Part shown: piece by piece, positions 27,456 through 36,942 of the stretch
Position numbering within the stretch: the stretch's first letter is position 1
How the letters are laid out: the number at the start of each line of letters is the position of its first letter
Source: Cetobacterium somerae
GTDB taxonomy: Bacteria; Fusobacteriota; Fusobacteriia; Fusobacteriales; Fusobacteriaceae
Direction of reading: 5' to 3'
Assembly: GCF_022430525.1 (NCBI RefSeq)
Contig: NZ_CP092519.1
Span: 1,552,454 to 1,616,453 of the forward strand
DNA: 64,000 nt
Made by a program: the position numbers and the translations under genes
Notes under the pieces: model-generated
What the model saw: the letters and a program-made list of their open reading frames with translations, nothing else
Databases searched by the model: none
Told to the model about the DNA's origin: nothing

Positions 27456-27490
27456 CTAGTTTTTTTAAGATGGAGGTTTCCGAACATCTA
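27456..27490 (-). promoter_or_regulatory. preQ1-I riboswitch aptamer
   Basis: On the minus strand AGATG pairs with CATCT to form P1 around the loop TTCGGAAACCTC, followed by an A-rich tail TTAAAAAAACTAGG. The AGG end can pair with CCT in the loop to close the H-type pseudoknot. Layout, loop length and A-rich tail match preQ1 class I aptamers such as those of Bacillus subtilis queC and Thermoanaerobacter. The genes downstream (radical SAM salvage candidate and YhhQ transporter) are what such a switch should control. Confidence 0.8.
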
Positions 27491-27528
27491 CCATATAAAT
27501 TATGGATTTATATTTATTTTACTCTTAA

Positions 27529-27556
27529 TTCTATCATAGTTTTAAAATAAAATCAA
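27529..27556 (-). promoter_or_regulatory. Promoter of the preQ1 riboswitch/queuosine salvage operon
   Basis: On the minus strand TTGATT (27551-27556) and TAGAAT (27529-27534) are 16 bases apart, placing the start of transcription about 30 bases upstream of the aptamer. Confidence 0.6.
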
Positions 27557-27567
27557 TTCTATAAGAT

Positions 27568-27605
27568 TAAAAAAGAGACTGTACTAATTAAAATACAGTC
27601 TCTAA
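27568..27605 (-). terminator. Terminator after thrS
   Basis: On the minus strand AGAGACTGTA and TACAGTCTCT form a ten-pair stem with an AT loop, followed by TTTTTT. It starts a few bases after the thrS stop. Confidence 0.93.
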
Positions 27606-27609
27606 AATA

Positions 27610-29523
27610 CTAGTTGTTAAATTTTGGTGCTGCTTCCTCTTTTATCATATCTATAAAGTTTTCTAATGACATAGATTCTTGATTTTGAGAACCAAATCTT
27701 CTTACATTTACTTCTCTATTTTCTACTTCATTTTTTCCAATTATTAATTGAACTGGCACTTTATATCTTCCATTAGCTTCTCTAATTTTATATCCAATAG
27801 ATTCTGCTCTTGTATCTATCTCTGCTCTTATTCCAGCTTCTTTTAACATATCTACAACTTCTTGTGCATAAGGAGCAACTTCATCATTTATAGTTAATAC
27901 TTTAACCTGACAAGGTGCTAACCAAGTTGGGAATGCTCCTGCATAATGCTCTATTAAGATTCCCATAAATCTTTCTAAAGATCCATAAACAACTCTATGA
28001 ATCATTACTGGTCTATGCTTTTCTCCATCTTCTCCAACATAAGAGATATCAAATCTCTCTGGTAAGTTAAAGTCTAGTTGAATAGTTCCACACTGCCAAG
28101 TTCTTCCTATTGCATCCTTAATTTTAAAGTCTAATTTTGGTCCGTAGAATGCTCCATCTCCTGGATTTAATTTATAATCTCTTCCAAGTCTCTTTAAAGC
28201 TCCCTCTAATGCAGATTCTGCTTTATCCCAAATCTCTTGAGATCCAATAGCTTTTTCAGGTCTTGTTGATAACTCAATTGCATACTCAAATCCAAATAAT
28301 CCTCTATAGAACTTATCTATTAAATTTACTACTCCTATAATTTCATCTTCTATTTGCTCAGGAGTCATAAAGATGTGAGCATCATCTTGAGTAAAGTTTC
28401 TTACTCTCATTAATCCATGAAGAGCTCCTGAAAACTCATGTCTATGAACAATTCCTAGCTCTCCTGCTCTTATTGGTAAATCTTTATACGAGTGCATTCC
28501 ATGCTTATATACTAAAACTCCACCTGGACAGTTCATTGGTTTTATAGCAAATTCTGTCTCATCAATTTCTGATGTATACATATTTTCTCTATAATTCATC
28601 CAGTGTCCTGAAGTTTCCCATAACTCTTTATTTAGCATTATTGGAGTTTGAATCATCTCGTATCCAGCTTTTTCATGCTCTCTTCTCCATAAATCTGTTA
28701 AAACATTTCTCATCTTCATTCCGTTTGGTAAGAAGAATGGGAATCCTGGTCCAAAATCACTTGTAAAGAATAACTCTAGCTCTCTTCCTAACTTTCTATG
28801 ATCTCTTTTCTCAGCTTCTTCTAAAAACTTTAGATGTGCTTTTAATTGAGGCTCAGTTGCAAATGCAAACCCATAGATTCTTTGTAACATTTTGTTATTA
28901 GAATCTCCTCTCCAATAAGCTCCAGCCACTGATTTTAATTTAAAAGCTTTTAAATATGATGTTGAAGGTACGTGTGGTCCTCTACATAAATCAATGAAAT
29001 CTCCCTGTTTATAAAATGTTAACATCTCATTAGCTGGAATGCTTTCAATAATTTCTACTTTATAAGTTTCACCAAGATTTTTAAAATGTTCTATAGCTTC
29101 ATCTCTAGTCATCTCAATTCTTTCAACTTTTATATTCTCTTTTGTAATTTTCTTCATTTCAGCTTCGATTCTTTCTAAATCTTCATCTGTAAATTGATTT
29201 TCAGGATCAAAGTCATAATAGAATCCATTCTCTATTGCTGGACCTATTGCCACTTTAGTTCCTGGGAAAAGTCTAATAACCGCTTGTGCCAATAAGTGAG
29301 CAGTTGAGTGCTTTATTATCTCTTCTCCCTCTTCAGTTTCAGGAGTTATTATTTCAACATGAGCATCTCTATCTAGTATATAGCTCATATCAACTTCCTT
29401 TCCATCTACTTTTGCTCCAACAGCTTTTTTAGCTAAAGAATTACTAATTGACTTTGCAACTTCAAACATATTTACACTGTTTTCAAACTCTTTTATATCT
29501 CCACTTGGTAATATTACTTTCAT
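27610..29523 (-). CDS. thrS: Threonyl-tRNA synthetase
   Basis: A full-length 637-residue class II synthetase. Domains in order: TGS (residues 1-60), the editing domain with HSTAHLLAQAV and the zinc-binding-like RGPHVPST segment, the catalytic core with motif 2 GIVHRHEFSGALHGLMRVRNFTQDDAHIF, KPMNCPGG (zinc ligand cysteine) and MIHRVVYGSLERFMGILIEHY, and a C-terminal anticodon-binding domain (VKVLTINDEVAPYAQEV). No T-box leader can fit: only 28 bases separate it from lptD, with which it is probably co-transcribed, although an internal promoter in lptD cannot be excluded. Confidence 0.98.
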   Translation of the reverse strand: MKVILPSGDIKEFENSVNMFEVAKSISNSLAKKAVGAKVDGKEVDMSYILDRDAHVEIITPETEEGEEIIKHSTAHLLAQAVIRLFPGTKVAIGPAIENGFYYDFDPENQFTDEDLERIEAEMKKITKENIKVERIEMTRDEAIEHFKNLGETYKVEIIESIPANEMLTFYKQGDFIDLCRGPHVPSTSYLKAFKLKSVAGAYWRGDSNNKMLQRIYGFAFATEPQLKAHLKFLEEAEKRDHRKLGRELELFFTSDFGPGFPFFLPNGMKMRNVLTDLWRREHEKAGYEMIQTPIMLNKELWETSGHWMNYRENMYTSEIDETEFAIKPMNCPGGVLVYKHGMHSYKDLPIRAGELGIVHRHEFSGALHGLMRVRNFTQDDAHIFMTPEQIEDEIIGVVNLIDKFYRGLFGFEYAIELSTRPEKAIGSQEIWDKAESALEGALKRLGRDYKLNPGDGAFYGPKLDFKIKDAIGRTWQCGTIQLDFNLPERFDISYVGEDGEKHRPVMIHRVVYGSLERFMGILIEHYAGAFPTWLAPCQVKVLTINDEVAPYAQEVVDMLKEAGIRAEIDTRAESIGYKIREANGRYKVPVQLIIGKNEVENREVNVRRFGSQNQESMSLENFIDMIKEEAAPKFNN

Positions 29524-29551
29524 GTTTTTCTCCTTTTCTTCTATAAATATA

Positions 29552-32500
29552 TTAATCCTCTAGATCATCTATTTTAATTCCGTTAAATAGGTATGTATCT
29601 GGAGTTGTCTTTTTATTTTGATCAGTTGTTGCACCTAATCCGAATATGTTACTTGTTGGGAATGTTAATAGTTTAAATTGGATAGCCATACTCCATTCAT
29701 AGTCTTTAGTTCTATATGAGTAATCTCTTTCATAAGCCACTGCCCATTCATAGTATCCAAACTCTTTTCCTATCTCAACACCAAATCCATCAAAAGTACT
29801 TCTTCCATTATCACCTTGTCCTCCAAGTTGATCATAGAATTTAACATATGCTTTTGTTCTCCAACCTTCACTTGGTTTTCCAACTTTAGCATTTAAACTG
29901 AACTCATGCTCTCTTTCTGAATCTCTCCAATCTAATTTTTTCTCATCTGATACTCCATAATTTGTATAATTAGATTTTTGATTATAAATATAACCTAATC
30001 CTATTCTATTATATGAATAGAATAATCTTCCTTCTAACTCTTCTAGTGACTTTAAATAATCTCCAGTCATTTCATATCTCTTATCATTTCTTTGCATCAT
30101 TAAAGAAGCATGGAATCCTCTTTTATAATCTCCAAAATATGTTCTATCATCAATTATTCTATTTAAATTAAACGTTCTAGCTCTAGAGTTTTCTCTATCT
30201 TCAAGAACTTGTCTAATTCTGTCTATTTCAACTTGGGATAATTGATCTGGAGTTTTATTATACTCTGAAGATGCATATGAAACTAATTCTGCATCTGTAA
30301 ATCTCTTATCTTTATAAGTATAAGCTAAATAAACTATATCTGAGTTATATCTACTCAATGTAGGATTCCATTCACCCGCATTTTTATAATCTTCATAACT
30401 AGCTCTATATAAATGCTCTACATCTCCTCCTACTAAATATGAAACTGAATAAGTTTTATTTTTAGTATTAATTACTTTTGCTCCTAACTCATCTCTTTCA
30501 TCTTTACCTTGAATATACTCAAGATTCAACTTGTTTTTTCCAAAATCATAAGTATAACCATATACATCTTCTCTAATTTTTTCTTCAGCATTATTTACAT
30601 TCTCTATTTCCCAAATACTCGAATCTATTCTACGATTTTTATAATAGAAATAGTTATTTGCGTATCTATAATTAGCACCATAATTCTCAAAAGTCAAATC
30701 ATTATGATTTTCATCTTTTTTATTATAATCTGTAAATCTTTTATCTGAACCATATTCTAAACCAAAACTATTTTTATCATCAATTAAGAAATCTAAATTT
30801 TGATTTAACATTTCACCTTTTTTATTATCATTACTAGCTCTTTTTATCTCTTTATAATCAACTTTGTATATAGTTTGAGTATTTCCTAAATCAAATGTAA
30901 CAGTATCTGTAACTTGTTGGATATTATCCTTTTGAGCCATTCTTACATCTTTAGTAATTTTTGAATCTGAGTTATAAGAATACTCTTGGAACATATAAGT
31001 TAATCTATTTAATAAAGATAAATCTGTTTTTCTCTCTTTGTTTTCACTATTATCAAATATAGTTATATCATGAGTAAATCCAGCTCTATATCTAGTTGAA
31101 CTATCATCTGTTGATATCTCTTTATCAGCTAAATTATCATAACCTTTATCATACTGATCAAATCTTACATTTCCATACACTTCTAGATTTCCAAGCCTTG
31201 ATAGCGATAGTTTTTCGTCAGATAAACCTACTTCATAGAAATTCGAGTTATTTACATATATTCTATATGCGCTTCTATCCCAAGGATTATTTATATCACC
31301 ATAGTGATAAATCCCTTCTCTATCCCATATCTCCTCTTTTGTATTACCGCCAGCTATTGTTAACTTCAATGAATCATACATAAAGTCTACGTAAGCTCTA
31401 TTCTCAGATGTTTTATTATAAATAATATTTTCGTATCTATTATATTGTAAATCCCTATAGTTGTTAGTTTTTGTAATTCCATCAAATAAAGCAGTTCTTC
31501 TAAACGGATCATTTTCTAAGTTTAGTTTATGTTCAAACTCAGTATAATCATAACCAACTTTATAAAATACATCTTTATATAGATGATACTCACCTAAAGA
31601 GGTCTTCAAATCCTTACTGTCATATATACTATATTGCTCTACAGTCCATGGAGTATAATCAAACTTTATTCCATAAAAACCTTGATTATCTAATTTACTA
31701 AAATTTGGATCTCTTTCCCAAGAGTTTAACTCTCTAAATTTATTTCCTGTTTTATCATCATAAGATATATTAATCTTATTTACTTTATCATTGAAATTAA
31801 ATCCAAAGTTTTCAGCTCTTGATTGTAAATCTTGTTTTGTAGATCCTGGATCCATATCATAAAGATAGTTATAATATGCTCCTACTGAATATCTATCATT
31901 TTCTTTTTTTATAGATACATCACTTGTTAAATCATAATCTGCTGATGATCCATAATCCATATCATCTAGTTGATCTGCTACTATTACTCCGTATACTTTT
32001 TTATCAGAAACAAGATTTACATCAGCTTTAATACTAATATCTTTATCTTCTCCTAAATTTGTTAACTCTGTATTTAAAGTATAGAATCCTAAGCTTCCAC
32101 CACGGTCTGGTATACCATCGATATATTTCCATGTATTACCTGGTCTTCCTTGATTTCCTGTCCCATAAAAATACTTATCTATTGAATCATCTAAAGTAGG
32201 AATCATATTATATGTTGCATTCTTATAATTTAAATTAAAGAATCCATATTCACCAGAATAGTTATGATTATAATTAAAGTCCCATCTATTAAAGTTTCTT
32301 TCTACATCATTTCCATCGGCTTTTTTATCTATTAACCAATCGTTGATATTTAATTGTCCTTTTCCATAGGTTCCAAAATCATACCAATTTTCCATTCTAC
32401 CTATTAAAAGTCCTATTCTATCTCCAAATTTCGGTGCTATACCACCTTTAAATTTACTATCTTTATCTCCCCATAAAACTCCTGATGTAATAAACCATCC

Positions 32501-33175
32501 GTAATCATCGTCATTTCCCCAACTTGGAAATAAAGGAACTTCTGACCCTTGTCTTATATTAAATCTATACCAAGGTAATGAAAATGGGATTACATCTGTA
32601 TCTCCTATGAAAAGATTTGTATTTCTAAAGGTTACTTGTTTATCTGGTTCAATTACTATTGTATCAGATTGTAGATGATAACCAACTTCATTTGGGTTTC
32701 TATTCTCAAGAATTTTAGGGTCTGTTGTAAACCATGCGTCTCTTAAATAGGTTTTTCCATTTAGGTACTCTGTTTTATTTCCACCAAAATATATTCTATC
32801 ATTTGGCTTTTCTGCACCAGTTACTTGACCAACTTCAAGATATCCAAAACTTTTACCAAAACTTCCAGTTTTCCCCTCTGTATCAAACTCTCCATTTAGT
32901 GAGTCCATTCTCAATTTTCCTGTAGGCTCATCTGCTTCTAGATAAAACTCTCCTGGAATATAAGCTCTATTTTTTTCTCTGTCAACTTTAACTTCAAAAG
33001 CTTTTAACTTTAAAGATCCATATCTTACATTTACTCCATCTGTCGAAGTCATCGTATCTGAATTCAAGTCTATCTCAACTTCATTTTGTAAATCATCAAT
33101 CTTTTCTGTTTGTGCTTTTAAACTGGTTATAGCAACAACCATTAAAGCTAAAATTAAATAGATTTTACTTTTCAT
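29552..33175 (-). CDS. lptD: LptD-type LPS-assembly outer membrane protein
   Basis: About 1207 residues, much longer than the roughly 780 of Escherichia coli LptD. A signal peptide (MKSKIYLILALMVVAITSLKA) is followed by an OstA/LptA-like N-terminal domain rich in beta strands (VNVRYGSLKLKAFEVKVDREKNRAY, then LRDAWFTTDP) and the LptD core (TNLFIGDTDVIPFSLPWYRF). A long C-terminal beta-barrel follows, rich in aromatic and charged alternation and ending on hydrophobic strands. LptD inserts lipopolysaccharide into the outer leaflet with LptE. The ATG at 33175 is chosen; the ATG at 33187 overlaps the GGAGGG site. It shows the organism is diderm. Confidence 0.82.
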   Translation of the reverse strand: MKSKIYLILALMVVAITSLKAQTEKIDDLQNEVEIDLNSDTMTSTDGVNVRYGSLKLKAFEVKVDREKNRAYIPGEFYLEADEPTGKLRMDSLNGEFDTEGKTGSFGKSFGYLEVGQVTGAEKPNDRIYFGGNKTEYLNGKTYLRDAWFTTDPKILENRNPNEVGYHLQSDTIVIEPDKQVTFRNTNLFIGDTDVIPFSLPWYRFNIRQGSEVPLFPSWGNDDDYGWFITSGVLWGDKDSKFKGGIAPKFGDRIGLLIGRMENWYDFGTYGKGQLNINDWLIDKKADGNDVERNFNRWDFNYNHNYSGEYGFFNLNYKNATYNMIPTLDDSIDKYFYGTGNQGRPGNTWKYIDGIPDRGGSLGFYTLNTELTNLGEDKDISIKADVNLVSDKKVYGVIVADQLDDMDYGSSADYDLTSDVSIKKENDRYSVGAYYNYLYDMDPGSTKQDLQSRAENFGFNFNDKVNKINISYDDKTGNKFRELNSWERDPNFSKLDNQGFYGIKFDYTPWTVEQYSIYDSKDLKTSLGEYHLYKDVFYKVGYDYTEFEHKLNLENDPFRRTALFDGITKTNNYRDLQYNRYENIIYNKTSENRAYVDFMYDSLKLTIAGGNTKEEIWDREGIYHYGDINNPWDRSAYRIYVNNSNFYEVGLSDEKLSLSRLGNLEVYGNVRFDQYDKGYDNLADKEISTDDSSTRYRAGFTHDITIFDNSENKERKTDLSLLNRLTYMFQEYSYNSDSKITKDVRMAQKDNIQQVTDTVTFDLGNTQTIYKVDYKEIKRASNDNKKGEMLNQNLDFLIDDKNSFGLEYGSDKRFTDYNKKDENHNDLTFENYGANYRYANNYFYYKNRRIDSSIWEIENVNNAEEKIREDVYGYTYDFGKNKLNLEYIQGKDERDELGAKVINTKNKTYSVSYLVGGDVEHLYRASYEDYKNAGEWNPTLSRYNSDIVYLAYTYKDKRFTDAELVSYASSEYNKTPDQLSQVEIDRIRQVLEDRENSRARTFNLNRIIDDRTYFGDYKRGFHASLMMQRNDKRYEMTGDYLKSLEELEGRLFYSYNRIGLGYIYNQKSNYTNYGVSDEKKLDWRDSEREHEFSLNAKVGKPSEGWRTKAYVKFYDQLGGQGDNGRSTFDGFGVEIGKEFGYYEWAVAYERDYSYRTKDYEWSMAIQFKLLTFPTSNIFGLGATTDQNKKTTPDTYLFNGIKIDDLED

Positions 33176-33210
33176 TGGCCCTCCCATTTTCCCATTTTAT
33201 GTTAATTTTA

Positions 33211-33219
33211 ATTATACCA
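33211..33219 (-). promoter_or_regulatory. Extended -10 promoter of lptD-thrS
   Basis: TGGTATAAT on the minus strand is a strong extended -10 element about 35 bases before the lptD start. The -35 region is poor and overlaps the trxA terminator. Confidence 0.6.
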
Positions 33220-33224
33220 TAAAA

Positions 33225-33254
33225 CAAAAAAGGTTGCCAGTAGCAACCTTTTTA
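33225..33254 (-). terminator. Terminator after trxA
   Basis: On the minus strand AAAAGGTTGC and GCAACCTTTT pair around TACTG, followed by TT-rich sequence. It ends the single-gene trxA transcript 10 bases after the stop. Confidence 0.93.
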
Positions 33255-33263
33255 TTTATTATT

Positions 33264-33578
33264 TTAATAAGAATTCAATTTTTCTAAAAGCTCTGATTTT
33301 TGTCTTAACCCAACTATTTGATCAACTTTAACTCCATCTTTGAATATAATCATTGTTGGAATACTTCTAATTCCGTAATCTCCTGCTAAGTCTCCACTTT
33401 CATCTACATTTACCTTACAGATTTTTGCTTCAGTTTCTCCTGAAAGCTCTTCTAAAATTGGCGCTAACATTTTGCAAGGCCCACACCAATCAGCCCAGAA
33501 ATCAACTAATACTAATCCTTTTGATTCAATAACTTCACCTTTAAAATTTGAATTATTTAAACTTAAAACCTTTCCCAT
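33264..33578 (-). CDS. trxA: Thioredoxin
   Basis: A 104-residue thioredoxin with the redox site WCGPCK (C32 and C35), the cis-proline loop RSIPTMIIFKDG and the buried FWADW aspartate. It reduces disulfides in the cytoplasm with electrons from thioredoxin reductase, which is not in the window. It stands alone between a near-consensus promoter and a terminator, so it is an independent transcript. Confidence 0.98.
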   Translation of the reverse strand: MGKVLSLNNSNFKGEVIESKGLVLVDFWADWCGPCKMLAPILEELSGETEAKICKVNVDESGDLAGDYGIRSIPTMIIFKDGVKVDQIVGLRQKSELLEKLNSY

Positions 33579-33622
33579 TTTTTCCTCCTTAATATGGAAA
33601 ATATTCCTTTAAATATATTTGT

Positions 33623-33651
33623 ACTTTAACATAGACAACTATTTTTGTCAA
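33623..33651 (-). promoter_or_regulatory. Strong promoter of trxA
   Basis: On the minus strand TTGACA (33646-33651) and TAAAGT (33623-33628) are exactly 17 bases apart, about 40 bases before trxA. Confidence 0.85.
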
Positions 33652-33665
33652 TTTTAATTTACTAC

Positions 33666-36254
33666 CTATTTATAGAACTTTTTTAATAGATTTCCTTTTT
33701 TTTCTTTATCTTTTAATCCTTTAATTATAACTATACCTTTTTCTATATCTCCAATTAATATTCCAGATGATAATTCGTTATTTTTAAAGTTCAATTTTTT
33801 ATAGATTAAATCATCATAATCTCTTTCACAAATAGAATCTTGAGTTTCTAAAACACCACCTGCTGAGAATATTTTTGTTCCCATTCCTTCAAAAGTAACT
33901 GGTTGTATTTTATCTTCATATTTTTCGTCAATTCCAATAGAATTAAGTCCTGCTACTTTTCCTTGGTCTGAAGATATTTGCCATAATCCAATTACATTTC
34001 CCTTGTATTCAGCAACATCTCCACAAGCATAGATATCTTTTACAGAAGTTTCCATTTTTTCATTAACAATTATTCCTCTATTAATAGCAATACCTGCTTT
34101 TTCGGCTAACTCTTTATTAGGAATTATTCCTGAACTAATTATAACAATATCTGCTTCGATTACTTCTCCACTATCTAAATGAATTCCCTCTACTTTTTGA
34201 GTTCCATCAAATTTTTCTGCTTTAGAGTTTTTATAAAGTTTTATATCACTTTTATTAATACATGTTTCAAATATTTTTGATCCCTCTTCATCAAGTTGTC
34301 TTGGAAGCATTCTTTGCATCATCTCAACAACAGAAACTTCTAATCCTAATTTCTGAAGTCCACATGCTGATTCCAATCCTAAAACTCCTCCACCTATTAC
34401 AACAGCTTTTTTCTTTCCAATGCAATAGTTTTTAATTGCATCTACATCCTCTTTATTTCTAACAGTAAATATTCCTTCTAAATGAGAGTTACCAATGCTT
34501 GGGACCATAGCTCTTGCTCCTGTAGCTATAACAAGTTTATCGTATGATACTTCTTGTCCATCTTCTGTTTTAATAATTTTATTTTTAGAATCTATATCTT
34601 CCACTGTTTTTTTCAAAGAGATTTCAATTTTTTTATCTCTATACCACTCTTCTGGTTTTACTAAGAATTTTTCTCTTGAAATATTTTCTCCAATCATTTC
34701 AGACAATAATGTTCTATAATATGGATACTCTTTCTCTTTAGATAAAATAACTATCTTAGCTTTGTCATTTCTTTCTCTAATTACTTGAGCAGTGGATAAA
34801 GCTGCAACTCCTCCACCTATTATAACTATTTTTTCTTCAGCATCACTTTTTTCAATTTTTTTATCTAGTGGCGATGGCACAAAGAATTCTCTTCCAACTC
34901 CACATGCTGGGCAAACCTCTGGGGGATCAATTTGAACATATGATTCTCCACAAACACTACATGTCCATCTCATTAATTTTCTATCTGGATTTAAATTCTC
35001 CATAACTGTATCCACCACCTTTTCTGGGAGTGTTTTCAAACACATATGCTTTGCAAACTCTTTTCCAAATTCAAATGCTGTATCTAAATCTTTTCTAGAT
35101 GCTCTAAAATTAACTTTCATCCCATCTATAACATGCATTCTAAGTTCTTTTAATCTAGAAATTATATTAGGAACAGCTTCTCCACTCCATCCATAGCTTC
35201 CAAAAGCTGATACATATTTTCCGCCATGAACAATCGGATTTAACGATGTTAAAAGATTCCAAATAACTGGCAATGTATCTCCGTTTATAGTACAACTCCC
35301 AAATAGTATCCCATCTGCCCATTGAAATTCTCTTAAAATCTCACCTTCTAATTTTCCAAAGTTATCTATATTTAAATCATAACTTTTTACTTCTATAGTA
35401 GAATTGTAATCTTTTATTCCTTTTTCAATTTCTTGAGCTAGCTCTCTTGTATATCCATAAGCTGTTGCATATGGGATTATAATACTTTTAAATTCATTTG
35501 GATTTTTTACTGTTGACCAATTTTTATATGTTTGTATCATTTTATCGATATCAATATCTAAAACAGGACCATGCCCTGGAAGTATTGCATCAATCTTTAA
35601 ATCTTTAATTTTTTCAATTCCTTCTAACATATATTTTCTAAAAGGTGAAAATATACACATATAATAGTATCTTAAAGCAACCATATAATCTTTATGTCTT
35701 TCAACTGGAACTTTTGACAACAATATACCATCAAAACTAAAATGAGACCCAAATGAATCACATGTCACTAGATATTTATCCTCTTCTATGTAAGTATACA
35801 TTGAATCTGGCCAATGTAAAAATGGTGCTGATATAAATTTCAACGTTTTATTTCCTAAAGAGATAGTGTCATCTTGTCCTACAATTATATGAGGAAAATC
35901 TTTGTTTAGTATACCTCTTAAAAACTCAATTGTATTTTTTGATCCAACAACTTTAGCATTTGGTGCTAAATCTAATAATTTTCCAACAGATCCTGAATGA
36001 TCTGGTTCTGTATGGTTTAATACAATATAATCAATTTTACTGATGTCATCTAAACATGTTTTTAATCTTTCTAAAAACTCTTGGAATTTATTTTCTTTTA
36101 CAGTTTCGAAAACTGCTATTTTTTTATCACCCTTAACTAAATAAGAGTTATACGTCGTCCCAAATTGAGTCTCCATAATCACATCAAACACTTTCAGATC
36201 TGGATTTAATGCTCCAATCCAATAGATTCCATCTTTCAATTTAAAAGAGTTCAT
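33666..36254 (-). CDS. Class F flavodiiron protein: FDP-rubredoxin-NADH:rubredoxin oxidoreductase fusion
   Basis: An 862-residue fusion of four modules. Residues 1-250 are a metallo-beta-lactamase-like diiron domain with H81-x-E83-x-D85-H86 and later ligands near 147 and 166. Residues about 255-395 are a flavodoxin domain (GSYGWSGEAVPNI). A rubredoxin with CSVCGE and CPACGVG follows near 430-455, then an FAD/NAD-dependent oxidoreductase (IIGGGVAALSTAQVIRE, VIGGGVLGLESACGL, DIYACGDVAEYKG). Such class F proteins, known from clostridia, reduce O2 to water directly from NADH. It follows tsaB by 16 bases and may ride on that transcript. Confidence 0.92.
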   Translation of the reverse strand: MNSFKLKDGIYWIGALNPDLKVFDVIMETQFGTTYNSYLVKGDKKIAVFETVKENKFQEFLERLKTCLDDISKIDYIVLNHTEPDHSGSVGKLLDLAPNAKVVGSKNTIEFLRGILNKDFPHIIVGQDDTISLGNKTLKFISAPFLHWPDSMYTYIEEDKYLVTCDSFGSHFSFDGILLSKVPVERHKDYMVALRYYYMCIFSPFRKYMLEGIEKIKDLKIDAILPGHGPVLDIDIDKMIQTYKNWSTVKNPNEFKSIIIPYATAYGYTRELAQEIEKGIKDYNSTIEVKSYDLNIDNFGKLEGEILREFQWADGILFGSCTINGDTLPVIWNLLTSLNPIVHGGKYVSAFGSYGWSGEAVPNIISRLKELRMHVIDGMKVNFRASRKDLDTAFEFGKEFAKHMCLKTLPEKVVDTVMENLNPDRKLMRWTCSVCGESYVQIDPPEVCPACGVGREFFVPSPLDKKIEKSDAEEKIVIIGGGVAALSTAQVIRERNDKAKIVILSKEKEYPYYRTLLSEMIGENISREKFLVKPEEWYRDKKIEISLKKTVEDIDSKNKIIKTEDGQEVSYDKLVIATGARAMVPSIGNSHLEGIFTVRNKEDVDAIKNYCIGKKKAVVIGGGVLGLESACGLQKLGLEVSVVEMMQRMLPRQLDEEGSKIFETCINKSDIKLYKNSKAEKFDGTQKVEGIHLDSGEVIEADIVIISSGIIPNKELAEKAGIAINRGIIVNEKMETSVKDIYACGDVAEYKGNVIGLWQISSDQGKVAGLNSIGIDEKYEDKIQPVTFEGMGTKIFSAGGVLETQDSICERDYDDLIYKKLNFKNNELSSGILIGDIEKGIVIIKGLKDKEKKGNLLKKFYK

Positions 36255-36270
36255 AAGCCCACCTCGATAT

Positions 36271-36942
36271 TTATTTACCTTCTTTTTCTCTTTCAGCTTG
36301 AGATTTTGTTACATAGTATGGCTCAAGAGTAAATAAATTATCCTCTTTATTTTCAGCTAATTCAGCTAGTAAAGAAGCTCTAGATATATTTAAAGATTTT
36401 TTAATAAATATACATTTATCTCCTAGTTTTTCTCTTATTATATCTTCGTATGCAGATGCTCCATCTCCAACAAATACAGTTTCTTCATCCACAATATTTA
36501 ATATATTCTCTAGTTCTTCAGCCATATATTCTCCATCTAACATAAAGGCATCATTCTTTTTTTTATATACTCCAGAGAATACTCTTTCCTTTCTTGCATC
36601 TAACATTGCTATAACTTTTTTATCACCATTATATGTATTAGCAAGTAAATCCAGTTCATTTATTCCAGCAATTGGCTTTTTTAAAGCATATGCTAATCCT
36701 TTAGCTAACCCTACTCCAATTCTTATTCCAGTAAATGAACCTGGCCCTGTACTTACAGCAATTTTATCAATCTCTTTTTTATCTATCCCAGTTAAATTAA
36801 ATAATGTATCTATTGTTGTCATTGTTATTGCTGAGTGATTTTGCTTTACATTTAAAGTTATTTCTCCAACAACGCCTTTTTTATTATCATAAATAGCTAC
36901 TGTTCCTATATTTGTAGATGTATCAATTGCTAAAATCAACAT
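36271..36942 (-). CDS. tsaB: tRNA threonylcarbamoyladenosine biosynthesis protein TsaB
   Basis: A 223-residue ASKHA-fold protein (MLILAIDTSTNIGTVAIYDN, then VSTGPGSFTGIRIGVGLAKGLAYAL) that is the scaffold partner of TsaD in forming t6A37 on ANN-decoding tRNAs. It lacks the metal-binding histidines of TsaD, as expected of TsaB. It overlaps the end of tsaE by 20 bases, so the two are translationally coupled. TsaC and TsaD are not in the window. Confidence 0.95.
   Translation of the reverse strand: MLILAIDTSTNIGTVAIYDNKKGVVGEITLNVKQNHSAITMTTIDTLFNLTGIDKKEIDKIAVSTGPGSFTGIRIGVGLAKGLAYALKKPIAGINELDLLANTYNGDKKVIAMLDARKERVFSGVYKKKNDAFMLDGEYMAEELENILNIVDEETVFVGDGASAYEDIIREKLGDKCIFIKKSLNISRASLLAELAENKEDNLFTLEPYYVTKSQAEREKEGK

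Noticed and set aside
29524..29551. Possible T-box leader for thrS
   Set aside because: Only 28 bases separate thrS from lptD, too short for a T-box.
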